NCBI GenBank assembly: GCA_020793555.1 | Contig: DQIO01000301.1 | Span: 1-15,846, forward strand | Reading direction: 5' to 3' | Source of the DNA: Methanosarcinaceae archaeon | GTDB lineage: Archaea; Halobacteriota; Methanosarcinia; Methanosarcinales; Methanosarcinaceae | Length of the DNA stretch: 15,846 bases | In this document: one piece after another, positions 5,751 through 13,282 of the stretch | How positions within the stretch are numbered: the first letter of the stretch is position 1 | How the letters are laid out: every line of letters starts with the position of its first letter | The notes under the pieces: generated by a model | The model's input: the letters and a program-made list of their open reading frames with translations, nothing else | What the model was told of the DNA's origin: nothing | Database searches by the model: none | Translations under genes and position numbers: made by a program

Positions 5751-6863
5751 ATGTCTTTACAAGACTTAACGTTAGAAATAACCAAAAAATGTCCGATGAA
5801 GTGTATTTTATGTTCTTCTAATGGAGGAGAACCTTTACCTGCAGAATTTAGTTTGAGTGAACTCAAGAACATCATAACTCAAGCGAAGTCGCTAGGGGTA
5901 AACGAAATATCATTATCTGGAGGAGAACCTCTTGTTTATCCACATGTTTTAGATCTCTGCAAATACATCACAGAACTAAAAATTGCTGTTTCTGTCTATA
6001 CTTCTGGAAACATTCTTGATAAATCAGGTCAGATATCGCCAATTTCAGAAAATTATTTTCGAAAATTAAAAAATGCAGGTGCCAACAAAATTGTATTCAG
6101 TTTGCACGGTTCAAATTCAAAAACACATGATCAAATCACTGGGGTGCCAAAAAGTTTTGAAAATCTTATGTTTTCAATTAGAAATTTACAAAAAGTGGGG
6201 ATAAGTACTACTATTCATTTTGTTCCTTTACGCGAAAATTTTAAAGATTTGCCTGCCATTATTTTGCTCGTAAAAAAAATGGGATTAAAGTCCATTCATA
6301 TTTTAAGATTTGTACCGCAGGGGCGTGGCGGGAGATATAAGGATATATTGGAACTCCATCCAAATGAAATATTGGGATTACGTAAAATCCTTGCGGATTT
6401 AATTGAAAAATCCGATATGGAAATCATTGTTGGTGCACACTACAACTGTCTTGGATTGGGTAATGATAAAAAGTGTACTGCAGGCATAAATAAAGCAGTT
6501 ATACGTCCCGATGGATTTGTTTTTCCTTGTGTAGGAATGAAAAGAATTGATAGCTTTATTGATTGTAACAATGTTAAACATGATAAGCTGGAACATATCA
6601 TAAATAAATCTTATGGGTTTAGATTGTTAAAGAGTCTATTAGCTGATGCTGAAAACAGATCATGCCAACATTGCACAGGAGAATATAGTTGTACTAATGG
6701 ATGTATAGCTCAACGACTTATCACAAATGATAATAGTATTTTAGAAAAGGACCCACATTGCATTCAACATTCTGAAAAATTGACTGGTCTGCTGTCTGAA
6801 AATAATAAACCATCCACTATGATGGATTATAAAAAGGGAGTAAGCTATGCCGGGGATTATTAA
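5751..6863 (+). CDS. Radical SAM/SPASM-domain enzyme
   Basis: A 370-aa radical S-adenosylmethionine enzyme. The catalytic cluster motif is CPMKCILC (C14, C18, C21); GGEP at 57-60 is the SAM-binding motif. The C-terminal half has the complete seven-cysteine SPASM pattern: C242, G255, C260, then C305-x2-C308-x5-C314-x3-C318 and C337. This predicts two auxiliary [4Fe-4S] clusters. Enzymes of this class mostly modify peptides or proteins (sulfatase maturation, RiPP crosslinks), but some act on small molecules. No precursor peptide is visible nearby. GGTGGA (5739-5744) is the ribosome-binding site. The last 17 bases overlap the HD gene. Codon use is strongly AT-rich. It is not a viperin: those lack this SPASM set. 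Substrate unknown. Confidence 0.85.
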   Translation: MSLQDLTLEITKKCPMKCILCSSNGGEPLPAEFSLSELKNIITQAKSLGVNEISLSGGEPLVYPHVLDLCKYITELKIAVSVYTSGNILDKSGQISPISENYFRKLKNAGANKIVFSLHGSNSKTHDQITGVPKSFENLMFSIRNLQKVGISTTIHFVPLRENFKDLPAIILLVKKMGLKSIHILRFVPQGRGGRYKDILELHPNEILGLRKILADLIEKSDMEIIVGAHYNCLGLGNDKKCTAGINKAVIRPDGFVFPCVGMKRIDSFIDCNNVKHDKLEHIINKSYGFRLLKSLLADAENRSCQHCTGEYSCTNGCIAQRLITNDNSILEKDPHCIQHSEKLTGLLSENNKPSTMMDYKKGVSYAGDY

Positions 6864-8343
6864 AGATGAGGATTTAATCGTATGGTTAAAAGATAATTAT
6901 ATGGAGATTGAATTTATTGCCCACGCTCCAGGCTACCAAAGAGTGGATCGAAAAGAGAGGCTTTCAGAAAATATTACAAATCTTAAAACGGATAAAAAAT
7001 TATATGCACAAAAGGATTTGTTGATTGAAATTTGGAAAGATTTAGTCGCGATGGCTGTAATTTACTTAAAGTCAAAAGATGAACGTGAACATTTTCATGA
7101 TGATGGGGATTACGGTATCGATGAATTGGGAAAATTTTTCCAAGAGTATTGTGATTTTGAAAAAGTCTTGTATGGTAATGGTGATTATTATAGAGATCAT
7201 GTTTCGCACGTTTTCAAAGTATTTCTTCTTGGTGAAAAACTTGTTAGTGAAGATATAGGTGGTTTTTCTTCGATTGAAGTGATGGATTCCAAATTATTGC
7301 TGAAAAATTTAAAACAAGAATCCGAAGAAAGAGATGAAGATTATCAAAAACGAATTGAGGCAAAATTAATTACAGCAGATGAAAAAGAAGCAATGTGGTG
7401 CATCGTTTCACTAACGCATGATTTAGGATATCCAACAGAAGTTGTCAACGACATCCATGATAATCTCAAGAATATGCTAACCATATTCAATATACAAGAT
7501 GTTTCATATATTTTATCTCAACAAAGTCAGATGTTTAATGATTCTATAGTTAAATTAATCTCGTCTGATCTAAAAATTGTTGAAAATAATAGTGAGGGAG
7601 CGGATGAAGAAGAATCACCCGAATATATTACTCACACGCAAGCTAAATACTACTTTAAATATTCACGGTCAATCGAAAATTGGGATCATGGCGTTGAGAG
7701 TTGTATAGTATTAGTGAAAAGTTTAGTATATTTTTTGGAAACTGACTATAGTATAGATGAAAGAAAAACAATGGATATTGATGATGCACGACAATTTCTA
7801 ATAAGGCAAAGAATTCTGCGTGCAATTGCATCACACAATTGTGATTTTATCTATCACTTAAAGTTGGATTTATCATTTTTGCTCAGAATAATCGATGAAA
7901 TGCAAGAATGGGGAAGACCAAGTTTGAGTGATCTTTTTATAAAAACCTCCGATTCTAGTTTTTCAATTGACAAATTCACAAAAAATGATATCGAATATAC
8001 AATTCGATTTTCTGTGGTAGATGGTGTTACTGAAGCTGATGATAAGAAAAAGTTACACAACAATATAAAAAATTATTTCAAACGATGTGCGGATAAATAT
8101 ATAATGATATTGAGAAGTGCTGTTGATGGCAAAGAAAGAGATAAAGATAAACTCATTTTAACTTTAAATGTAGTGGATGAAACTGAAAAAGAAATAAAAT
8201 ATAAATTTAAACATCCAAATCCAAAAGATATCGAATTGCACGTGAAAGGTATTAAATCATCAGCCAAAGATTACGTAGAAATCAAATTAGAACAACTTAA
8301 TGAAGATGATTGGGATAAATTCTGTGATGTTCAAAGTAACTAA
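6847..8343 (+). CDS. HD-domain phosphohydrolase-like protein (498 aa)
   Basis: A large protein with one HD metal-dependent phosphohydrolase domain. The order of likely metal ligands is H118 or H121 (YRDHVSHVF), H191-D192 (LTHDLGYP), H281 (NWDHGVES), H330 (AIASHNCD) and D350 (LLRIIDEMQEWGRP). This set, including the final D-E-x-x-E-W-G-R-P signature, suggests an active site binding one or two metals. About 100 N-terminal residues and 140 C-terminal residues (a beta-rich region) are outside any family I recognise. Related domains cleave nucleotides, cyclic nucleotides or phosphate esters. GGGAG (6836-6840) places the start inside the radical SAM gene, so the two are translationally coupled. The UDG-like gene begins right after its stop. 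Substrate unknown. Confidence 0.75.
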   Translation: MPGIIKDEDLIVWLKDNYMEIEFIAHAPGYQRVDRKERLSENITNLKTDKKLYAQKDLLIEIWKDLVAMAVIYLKSKDEREHFHDDGDYGIDELGKFFQEYCDFEKVLYGNGDYYRDHVSHVFKVFLLGEKLVSEDIGGFSSIEVMDSKLLLKNLKQESEERDEDYQKRIEAKLITADEKEAMWCIVSLTHDLGYPTEVVNDIHDNLKNMLTIFNIQDVSYILSQQSQMFNDSIVKLISSDLKIVENNSEGADEEESPEYITHTQAKYYFKYSRSIENWDHGVESCIVLVKSLVYFLETDYSIDERKTMDIDDARQFLIRQRILRAIASHNCDFIYHLKLDLSFLLRIIDEMQEWGRPSLSDLFIKTSDSSFSIDKFTKNDIEYTIRFSVVDGVTEADDKKKLHNNIKNYFKRCADKYIMILRSAVDGKERDKDKLILTLNVVDETEKEIKYKFKHPNPKDIELHVKGIKSSAKDYVEIKLEQLNEDDWDKFCDVQSN

Positions 8344-8344
8344 A

Positions 8345-8962
8345 ATGCAACGTGAAATCCAAACAGTTAGAAATACAGTTGTACATTGCACCAAATGCAA
8401 AGATCTTGTTAAATCTCGAAAACAAGCTGTGCCCGGATATGGATTTGCAGATGCAAAAATTTTCTTTGTTGGTTTGGCACCAGGTAGATTGGGTGCTGAT
8501 TCTACTGGAATACCTTTCACAAAAGATTCGTCTGGTAAACTTTTCCAACAAGCACTCTCATCCTCTGGAATTTGTATGGAACCAAATGGCATAGTGCAAA
8601 ATGATTCTGAACTCCGTGCATATGTTACAAATTTGGTAAAGTGTAATCCAAAAAACGAGAAGGGCAATAATAGATATCCTTCTAAATTGGAAGTGGAGAA
8701 TTGCAGGGATTTTTTAAAAGAAGAAATGGGTTTAATTGATTTTGACGTTATCGTTCCACTTGGCAGACTTTCAACTGAAATTATTTTAGATCGGAAATGT
8801 AGTAGCTTTACTTCAATGCATAATAAACCTATAAAAATAAACGATATGTGTTGTATTCCATTTATCCATCCATCGTACATAGTCAGAGGTGCATACCCTA
8901 AGAATAAATATTTAGAGGATTTTAAAGATCTTGTCACATGGGTTCGAGCTGCCAAAAATTGA
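8345..8962 (+). CDS. Uracil-DNA glycosylase superfamily protein, family 4/5 type, Fe-S
   Basis: A 205-aa protein of the uracil-DNA glycosylase superfamily. Four cysteines expected to hold a [4Fe-4S] cluster are present: C15 and C18 (HCTKC), C100 and C120. Motif 1 is GLAPGRLGADSTG (43-55), closer to family 5 (UDGb, GLAP-type) than to family 4 (GEAPG). The strand-motif HPSYIVRG (175-182) matches the second active-site motif. Canonical members remove uracil or other deaminated bases from DNA. The S-T-G where UDGb proteins usually have R-T-G could alter specificity. ATG 8345, one base after the HD stop, gives a normal N-terminus; ATG 8327 inside the HD gene is an alternative. As the last gene of a dedicated operon it is unlikely to be the housekeeping repair enzyme (inference). 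Confidence 0.8.
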   Translation: MQREIQTVRNTVVHCTKCKDLVKSRKQAVPGYGFADAKIFFVGLAPGRLGADSTGIPFTKDSSGKLFQQALSSSGICMEPNGIVQNDSELRAYVTNLVKCNPKNEKGNNRYPSKLEVENCRDFLKEEMGLIDFDVIVPLGRLSTEIILDRKCSSFTSMHNKPIKINDMCCIPFIHPSYIVRGAYPKNKYLEDFKDLVTWVRAAKN

Positions 8963-9122
8963 AAAAAAAGCTTCATATTCCTTTTAAGCATATGCAGCAT
9001 CTCCTGTGATATTCTGTTTTATCAAAGGTTCCGTGACTATTCAATTATAACACAGCCCAATATTTTTCAGTTCATCAATCTTTTAAGAACCCAGTGTAAT
9101 ATCAAATCGTTTTGCACCAAAA

Positions 9123-9148
9123 ACATATATGTAACAATGCTACATTGT
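9123..9148 (+). promoter_or_regulatory. Toxin-antitoxin promoter and operator
   Basis: ACATATATGT (9123-9132) serves as TATA box. ACAATG-CTA-CATTGT (9134-9148) is a perfect 6-bp inverted repeat, and TGCTAC recurs at 9138 and 9155. This is the usual place for antitoxin autoregulation. The remaining intergenic DNA after the UDG-like gene (8963-9122) shows no gene. Confidence 0.55.
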
Positions 9149-9173
9149 AGTATATGCTACGAAGGTGAATCTA

Positions 9174-9458
9174 ATGTCAAGTATCCCAACCCGCATACCC
9201 AGAAGAACAAAAGATCGAATTGAAAAAATGCAATCCCGATTAAGGCTCAGGGATCTGAAATTAACACAGCAGCAATTGATTGATGATGCTATTGAATACG
9301 CCGGTGCCCACGAGGATGACTTTATTGCACATTTGTCACAATCGCAACCACAGACACCAATTGAAGACGATACTTTGTGGAAATTGATGCACAAACCTGT
9401 TGATATGGGTGAGACAGACGCGACAAAAGCAGATGAATATCTTTACGGCGGTGAATAA
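9174..9458 (+). CDS. Antitoxin of a VapBC-type pair (probable ribbon-helix-helix)
   Basis: A 94-aa protein just upstream of a PIN-domain toxin. The N-terminal half (TRIPRRTKDRIEKMQSRLR followed by LTQQQLIDDAIEYA) fits a ribbon-helix-helix DNA-binding domain; the acidic C-terminal half is the expected toxin-binding tail. GAAGGTGA (9161-9168) is the ribosome-binding site for ATG 9174; an in-frame GTG at 9165 lies within that site. The stop is directly adjacent to the toxin start, so the pair is translationally coupled. It should neutralise the toxin and repress its own promoter through the palindrome upstream. Confidence 0.7.
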   Translation: MSSIPTRIPRRTKDRIEKMQSRLRLRDLKLTQQQLIDDAIEYAGAHEDDFIAHLSQSQPQTPIEDDTLWKLMHKPVDMGETDATKADEYLYGGE

Positions 9459-9869
9459 TTGTCAATATTTGTGGATTCATGCATATTCTTTGCCATGTAT
9501 TCAAAAAATGACGTACATCATGATGAAGCAGTACGTTTGCTGGAATTTGCATTAAGCGGCAAGGGTGGAACCGTTTACACTTCAGATTATGTGTTTGATG
9601 AAACAGTAACACTTGCACGTGTGAGAACACACAATGCCGAAATTCCGCTGACCATTGGAAAAGCAATAATCGAATCCCCTCGGGTAATAATGTTAAAAGT
9701 AGACGATGACGTTTTCAATCAATCATGGGATACTTTCCGTGAATACTGTGATAAAGGTTTAAGTTTTACAGATTGCTCATCTATCGCTCTTACAAAAACA
9801 CATGGAATCGACACAATATTTAGTTTTGATTCTCATTTCGATGGCATAATCAACCGAAATATGACATAA
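9459..9869 (+). CDS. vapC: PIN-domain ribonuclease toxin
   Basis: A 136-aa PIN-domain protein. Acidic metal ligands are in the expected places: D6 (FVDSC), E48 (VFDETV), D105 (SFTDC) and D124 (FSFD). Such proteins are Mg-dependent ribonucleases that typically cleave tRNA or rRNA when freed from the antitoxin. The TTG start at 9459, immediately after the antitoxin stop, keeps the essential N-terminal Asp; the next in-frame GTG would delete it. GGCGGTG (9447-9453) serves as ribosome-binding site. The gene is convergent with the ABC ATPase. Composition is intermediate between the AT-rich operon and core genes. Confidence 0.85.
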   Translation: MSIFVDSCIFFAMYSKNDVHHDEAVRLLEFALSGKGGTVYTSDYVFDETVTLARVRTHNAEIPLTIGKAIIESPRVIMLKVDDDVFNQSWDTFREYCDKGLSFTDCSSIALTKTHGIDTIFSFDSHFDGIINRNMT

Positions 9870-9885
9870 GGATGGTACATCCTTA
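9867..9885. terminator. Hairpin between convergent genes
   Basis: TAAGGATG-GTA-CATCCTTA is a perfect 8-bp inverted repeat that starts at the vapC stop codon and ends 2 bases before the ABC ATPase stop. It could act as a shared bidirectional terminator; no long T-run follows on either side. Confidence 0.45.
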
Positions 9886-9887
9886 CA

Positions 9888-10805
9888 TCACTCCCCGGAA
9901 TACACTTTGCCACCCGACTCAAAACCCATTAACTCCAAAAATATATCTTCAAGTGTAGGCTCAATTGTTCGCATCTCGATGATATCTCCGCCTTTGGATG
10001 CCACCCATTTGGCAGCAGCATTTACCACATCGATATCATCAGTCGAAACAACATAATGCCCATCCGCTTCCTTAATATCGGCGGCGGTAAAATCGCTCAC
10101 ATCGTCAACCATAAACTCGACAAGATATGACGTGTGCCCGAACTCCTTCCGTATCTCATTCATAGTTCCAAGAATTATAATCTTTCCGTCGTTCATGATC
10201 AGGATACGGTCACACATCGATTCCACCTGATAGAGGTTGTGTGCACTGAACAGGACGGTCTTGCCAGTCTCCTTTAGCGAAGTAATGTAATCCGTAATAT
10301 ATTTCGAGGTCATCGGATCAAGCCCTGATGCAGGCTCGTCATATATCAGCACATCCGGGTCATTGATAAGCGAGCGTGCGATCGCAACCTTCCTGCGCAT
10401 ACCTTTGGACAGGTCGCCTATCTTCTTTCCTTCGGAATTGAGGGCGAGGTCAAATAGCAGGTCATTGATCCGCCTTCTTGCACTCTTTTTATCAACACCA
10501 TACAGTTCTGCAAAGAACATGAGGTAATCATCAACCAGCATGCTCTCATAAAGCGGAGATTCTTCCGGCAGGAATCCAAGGAATGATTTGATCTTAACAG
10601 GTTCCTCTTCAAGGTCAAGTCCCTTGATCGTAATCGTTCCCGCACTAGGCCGTATGAGACCGCTTATCATCTTGAGTGTTGTGGTCTTTCCGGCACCATT
10701 CGGACCAACGATACCGAATATCTCGCCCTTGTTGACAGTAAAATCCATGTCGTCAACAACCGTGAAATCTTCGTACTCTTTTTGTAATCCGACTACTTCG
10801 ATCAT
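9888..10805 (-). CDS. ABC transporter ATP-binding protein
   Basis: A 305-aa ATPase subunit of the ABC-2 exporter type. Walker A is GPNGAGKT (34-41), the signature is LSKGM (134-138), Walker B is VLIYDE (154-159) followed by SGLD, and the H-loop His is H191. The Q-loop is FLPEESPLYE, a variant common in this subfamily. About 80 C-terminal residues (YLVEFMVDD onward, ending TLEDIFLELMG) form the usual accessory domain. The cytoplasmic ATPase would power export together with a membrane permease, but no permease follows: the downstream neighbour is the convergent toxin gene. No ribosome-binding site precedes the ATG, in keeping with a very short leader. Confidence 0.9.
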   Translation of the reverse strand: MIEVVGLQKEYEDFTVVDDMDFTVNKGEIFGIVGPNGAGKTTTLKMISGLIRPSAGTITIKGLDLEEEPVKIKSFLGFLPEESPLYESMLVDDYLMFFAELYGVDKKSARRRINDLLFDLALNSEGKKIGDLSKGMRRKVAIARSLINDPDVLIYDEPASGLDPMTSKYITDYITSLKETGKTVLFSAHNLYQVESMCDRILIMNDGKIIILGTMNEIRKEFGHTSYLVEFMVDDVSDFTAADIKEADGHYVVSTDDIDVVNAAAKWVASKGGDIIEMRTIEPTLEDIFLELMGFESGGKVYSGE

Positions 10806-10806
10806 G

Positions 10807-10845
10807 ATAATAAACCATTTTACAATGGTTATTATGATTTATAAG
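10807..10845 (-). promoter_or_regulatory. Palindromic operator and TATA box of the ABC ATPase gene
   Basis: ATAATAAACCATT (10807-10819) and AATGGTTATTAT (10824-10835) form an inverted repeat of 12 bp with one bulged A and a 4-base spacer. It starts one base upstream of the ATG. CTTATAAAT (minus strand, 10845-10837) is the TATA box, putting the transcript start within the palindrome. A repressor bound there would block transcription. Confidence 0.6.
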
Positions 10846-10945
10846 CCTTAACTCCACTAAAATCGGGCAGACATAGTGTATTTTTGGGATGATTATGTAA
10901 TCATTTGTTTCTGGATGAGTGTATTAATATTTCTGGAACAAATAG

Positions 10946-11623
10946 CTAATCCAATCCATATATCCGCTTCATATCCTGCTTTTCAGTAGCATAATAATGG
11001 ACCCAGATGTAAAGATGCTGGAACATCGCCGCCAATAGTGCTGCCCTTGATGCAAAAACAAGACCCGGTACCCAAATAATCGCAACACCAAAAATGTACA
11101 TCCCATTGTTGACAAATTTATAGATCCCTTTCGTCACAAGAGGACTGTTGCGATAGGATTCATCGAAATGGTCAGCGCCCAATGCACGATTGATCCCAAA
11201 ATATCTCTTTACCGAATAGAACAGATACAGGGCAGGTAATGTTATAATGATTGCCAGGGCGTATAATAACGAAGTGTCTGCACTAAATGTGTCCCTGTTT
11301 GATATTGCCAGGATAGTTACAAAAACAAATCTCAGGAAAAACAGGATAAAGAACCCGATACCATAATAAGTAAAACCGACCTGGCCAAACACTCGTGTTA
11401 TCAGCGAAAAATGAAACTGTGTACGCCAGCAAAACCAGACGTACACCTGATGCAGGATTGGAGTTGCGATCGAAAGACAGAACCATGTCGCTGTACTAAT
11501 TCCAAGATATTGCCCCTCAAAGAAGTCCCATATTCCGGTTATGCCGAATATAGCTGCAATAAGGATTGCCAAAAAAGAAAGATGCAGGAACTGCCCCTCG
11601 AATATCAATTTTGAATTATTCAT
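10946..11623 (-). CDS. PEMT/ICMT-like integral membrane methyltransferase
   Basis: A 225-aa membrane protein with about five hydrophobic segments (roughly residues 13-31, 43-60, 80-107, 118-136 and 173-193). The C-terminal part carries the phospholipid/isoprenylcysteine methyltransferase pattern KGIYKFVNNGMYIFG (165-179) and YATEKQDMKRIYG (211-223), which in this family binds S-adenosylmethionine and catalyses methyl transfer at the membrane. A likely substrate is the amino group of a polar lipid head group, but this is inferred. GGAGA lies 9 bases before the chosen ATG; the frame is open further upstream, but that part overlaps the DUF166 gene. The gene begins one base after the DUF166 stop, so the two are translationally coupled. 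Confidence 0.7.
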   Translation of the reverse strand: MNNSKLIFEGQFLHLSFLAILIAAIFGITGIWDFFEGQYLGISTATWFCLSIATPILHQVYVWFCWRTQFHFSLITRVFGQVGFTYYGIGFFILFFLRFVFVTILAISNRDTFSADTSLLYALAIIITLPALYLFYSVKRYFGINRALGADHFDESYRNSPLVTKGIYKFVNNGMYIFGVAIIWVPGLVFASRAALLAAMFQHLYIWVHYYATEKQDMKRIYGLD

Positions 11624-11624
11624 T

Positions 11625-12371
11625 TCAAGGATTCTCCATCCCATCTTCAACACTCTTCCTGATAATATATCCGCCTTCATGCAGGATAGTATCTCCAAGC
11701 AGAGGGTCACGCTCCATACTGCCGGTACATGGATACGAATGATGAGCACCCGAGATTATTTCCTTGTAATCCTTCACATCAGACCACTTGAGTTTCTTGG
11801 CAACAAACCACGTCGAACCGCAAGGAGCATCGCGCAGTACCTCGACATGTGTGAAAATCTCACCTTCCGGGTTCAGTTTAATCCGCAGCACAGGTTTGCC
11901 AAAGCCCATATCAACAAACTCATCGATGATCGGCTTTCCGGTCTTCACAAGAGCACAGAAAGGTTTCGGAAATTCACATTCGATTCCATCCTCTTCCAGT
12001 TTCTCCCTGACCTGCTCAACCACACCTGCCGGTGCAAGTTTGTGGTCCTCGATCGGCACAATAACAGCACCCGCACCTGTAGTCTTTGCAATATACGGTA
12101 GGTTTGTCAAAAGATCGGGGTGTAGTCCAATCGCAAGAATGAGATCGCACTCGCCCATATTTTCTGGAACATACTCCATCGGCTCCTCAATGAACTGGGG
12201 AAGATTGTCAGGCAGTTCATGAATATCGACGATCAAGTCCCCATACGATTTTCGTTTCTCTCGGCAGTGGTCGCACAGGTCAGCACAGGATACGCAGAAT
12301 GTACTCGGATTGACAAGATTCTCAATAACCTTCCTCCCAAAATCTCCAGTATAAAAAATGCTGATACGCAT
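11625..12371 (-). CDS. DUF166 family protein with N-terminal four-cysteine cluster
   Basis: An archaeal conserved protein matching the DUF166 family (general recognition from the N-terminus FYTGDFGRKVIENL and the segments DLILAIGLHPDLL, DAPCGSTWFVA and HSYPCTGSM). Cysteines C26, C29, C33 and C36 (CVSCADLCDHC) form a C-x2-C-x3-C-x2-C site likely to bind an iron-sulfur cluster or zinc. The biochemical role is unknown. ATG 12371 is preferred because TGAGGAT lies just upstream. An in-frame ATG at 12383 overlaps the TrmB stop by ATGA and adds four residues. It is the middle gene of the TrmB, DUF166 and methyltransferase operon. Confidence 0.75.
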   Translation of the reverse strand: MRISIFYTGDFGRKVIENLVNPSTFCVSCADLCDHCREKRKSYGDLIVDIHELPDNLPQFIEEPMEYVPENMGECDLILAIGLHPDLLTNLPYIAKTTGAGAVIVPIEDHKLAPAGVVEQVREKLEEDGIECEFPKPFCALVKTGKPIIDEFVDMGFGKPVLRIKLNPEGEIFTHVEVLRDAPCGSTWFVAKKLKWSDVKDYKEIISGAHHSYPCTGSMERDPLLGDTILHEGGYIIRKSVEDGMENP

Positions 12372-12379
12372 ATAAATCC

Positions 12380-13189
12380 TCATACTTCAGTTTTTACGAT
12401 CTCGATGTAATCGGGATCTATGATCCAGTTCGCCCAAACCTTCTCCTTTACAACAATATTGTTCTTGTATGGAATATTGATCCACAGCGCTTCCTTATCA
12501 TCAAACAACAGATGTATCGAAATAAACCGCGAACCATGGACGTTTTTTAAGAACTCGTCCTTAGCGTTGGCACTTGGCAGTTCCATAGGGAACGCCCTGC
12601 ACTTTCCCTCAAAATAAGGGCGATGGATCTGGATCCTTTTTTCAAGTTTCGGGTCAATGTTAATGATAGGCGGTCCCATTATCTGAACTGTCAGTGATAG
12701 TGCGGGTGGAATATTCATGAATATCTCATTGAAAGTATCATCATCTATCGGACCTGTAACCTTACCAAATACTTCATGTTTGGTCTGGTTCCCCATTTCC
12801 CCGATCTTCTGGATAACACTCTTCTGACCCCTAATAGTCCATATCTCCTGCCGCAACATCTCTTGATTCTCATCATATTGCGGTGAAAGTATCTTGTCAA
12901 TAAGTTCGATGGACTCCTCAATCGCAACGATCTGCCCCTTGCCGGCATTCTCAGCCGCTATCTTTGGCTGCTTTGCCCGATATTTCTTGGGACGGTCAGT
13001 GGTAGAATCGATCCAGCCCTTGTTGTTTAGCCCCTGAAGTGTCCTGTACACGATCGGGTGCTGGACTTCGATCAGTTTGCTAATATTTTCGGCAGTCATC
13101 ACGCCTTTTGTGACAAGTGCATGATATGCTTTTGCTTCCTTATGAGTAAGGCCAAGTGCAAGAATTGCATTAAGCAGTTGTTTTTCCAT
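12380..13189 (-). CDS. TrmB-family transcriptional regulator
   Basis: A 269-aa regulator. The N-terminal winged helix (LGLTHKEAKAYHALVTKG, with the recognition segment ENISKLIEVQHPIVYRTLQG, about residues 13-60) is the TrmB/Sugar-TrmB pattern. A coiled segment follows (IVAIEESIELIDKIL) and then a C-terminal ligand-binding domain. Family members are archaeal repressors or activators of transport and central metabolism. It leads the operon with DUF166 and the methyltransferase and has an inverted repeat at its own start, suggesting autoregulation. The ligand cannot be read from the sequence. Confidence 0.8.
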   Translation of the reverse strand: MEKQLLNAILALGLTHKEAKAYHALVTKGVMTAENISKLIEVQHPIVYRTLQGLNNKGWIDSTTDRPKKYRAKQPKIAAENAGKGQIVAIEESIELIDKILSPQYDENQEMLRQEIWTIRGQKSVIQKIGEMGNQTKHEVFGKVTGPIDDDTFNEIFMNIPPALSLTVQIMGPPIINIDPKLEKRIQIHRPYFEGKCRAFPMELPSANAKDEFLKNVHGSRFISIHLLFDDKEALWINIPYKNNIVVKEKVWANWIIDPDYIEIVKTEV

Positions 13190-13196
13190 GATTCTA

Positions 13197-13217
13197 TTAT
13201 CATCAGTACGATGATAA
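13197..13217 (-). promoter_or_regulatory. Inverted repeat at the TrmB gene start
   Basis: TTATCATC-AGTAC-GATGATAA is a perfect 8-bp inverted repeat ending 8 bases upstream of the ATG. The flanking CTATT/AAATAG extends the symmetry with a one-base gap. The TATTTATC stretch on the minus strand (13220-13213) can act as TATA box, so the site overlaps the promoter of a probably leaderless transcript. Confidence 0.55.
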
Positions 13218-13282
13218 ATAGATTATGCATGATACGCGTGCTGGCATAGCGCAGTTATCACTTATAAGAACAGACCCGGGTC

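Noticed and set aside
5751..6863. Prokaryotic viperin
   Set aside because: The C-terminus has a full seven-cysteine SPASM motif, which viperins lack, and no nucleotide kinase gene is adjacent.
8287..9000. 237-codon open frame on the minus strand opposite the UDG-like gene
   Set aside because: The plus-strand frame has complete motifs and operon spacing; the minus frame shows none and would overlap it entirely.
11541..12101. 186-codon plus-strand frame opposite the DUF166 and methyltransferase genes
   Set aside because: Antisense shadow; the minus-strand genes have ribosome-binding sites, coupled starts and known families.
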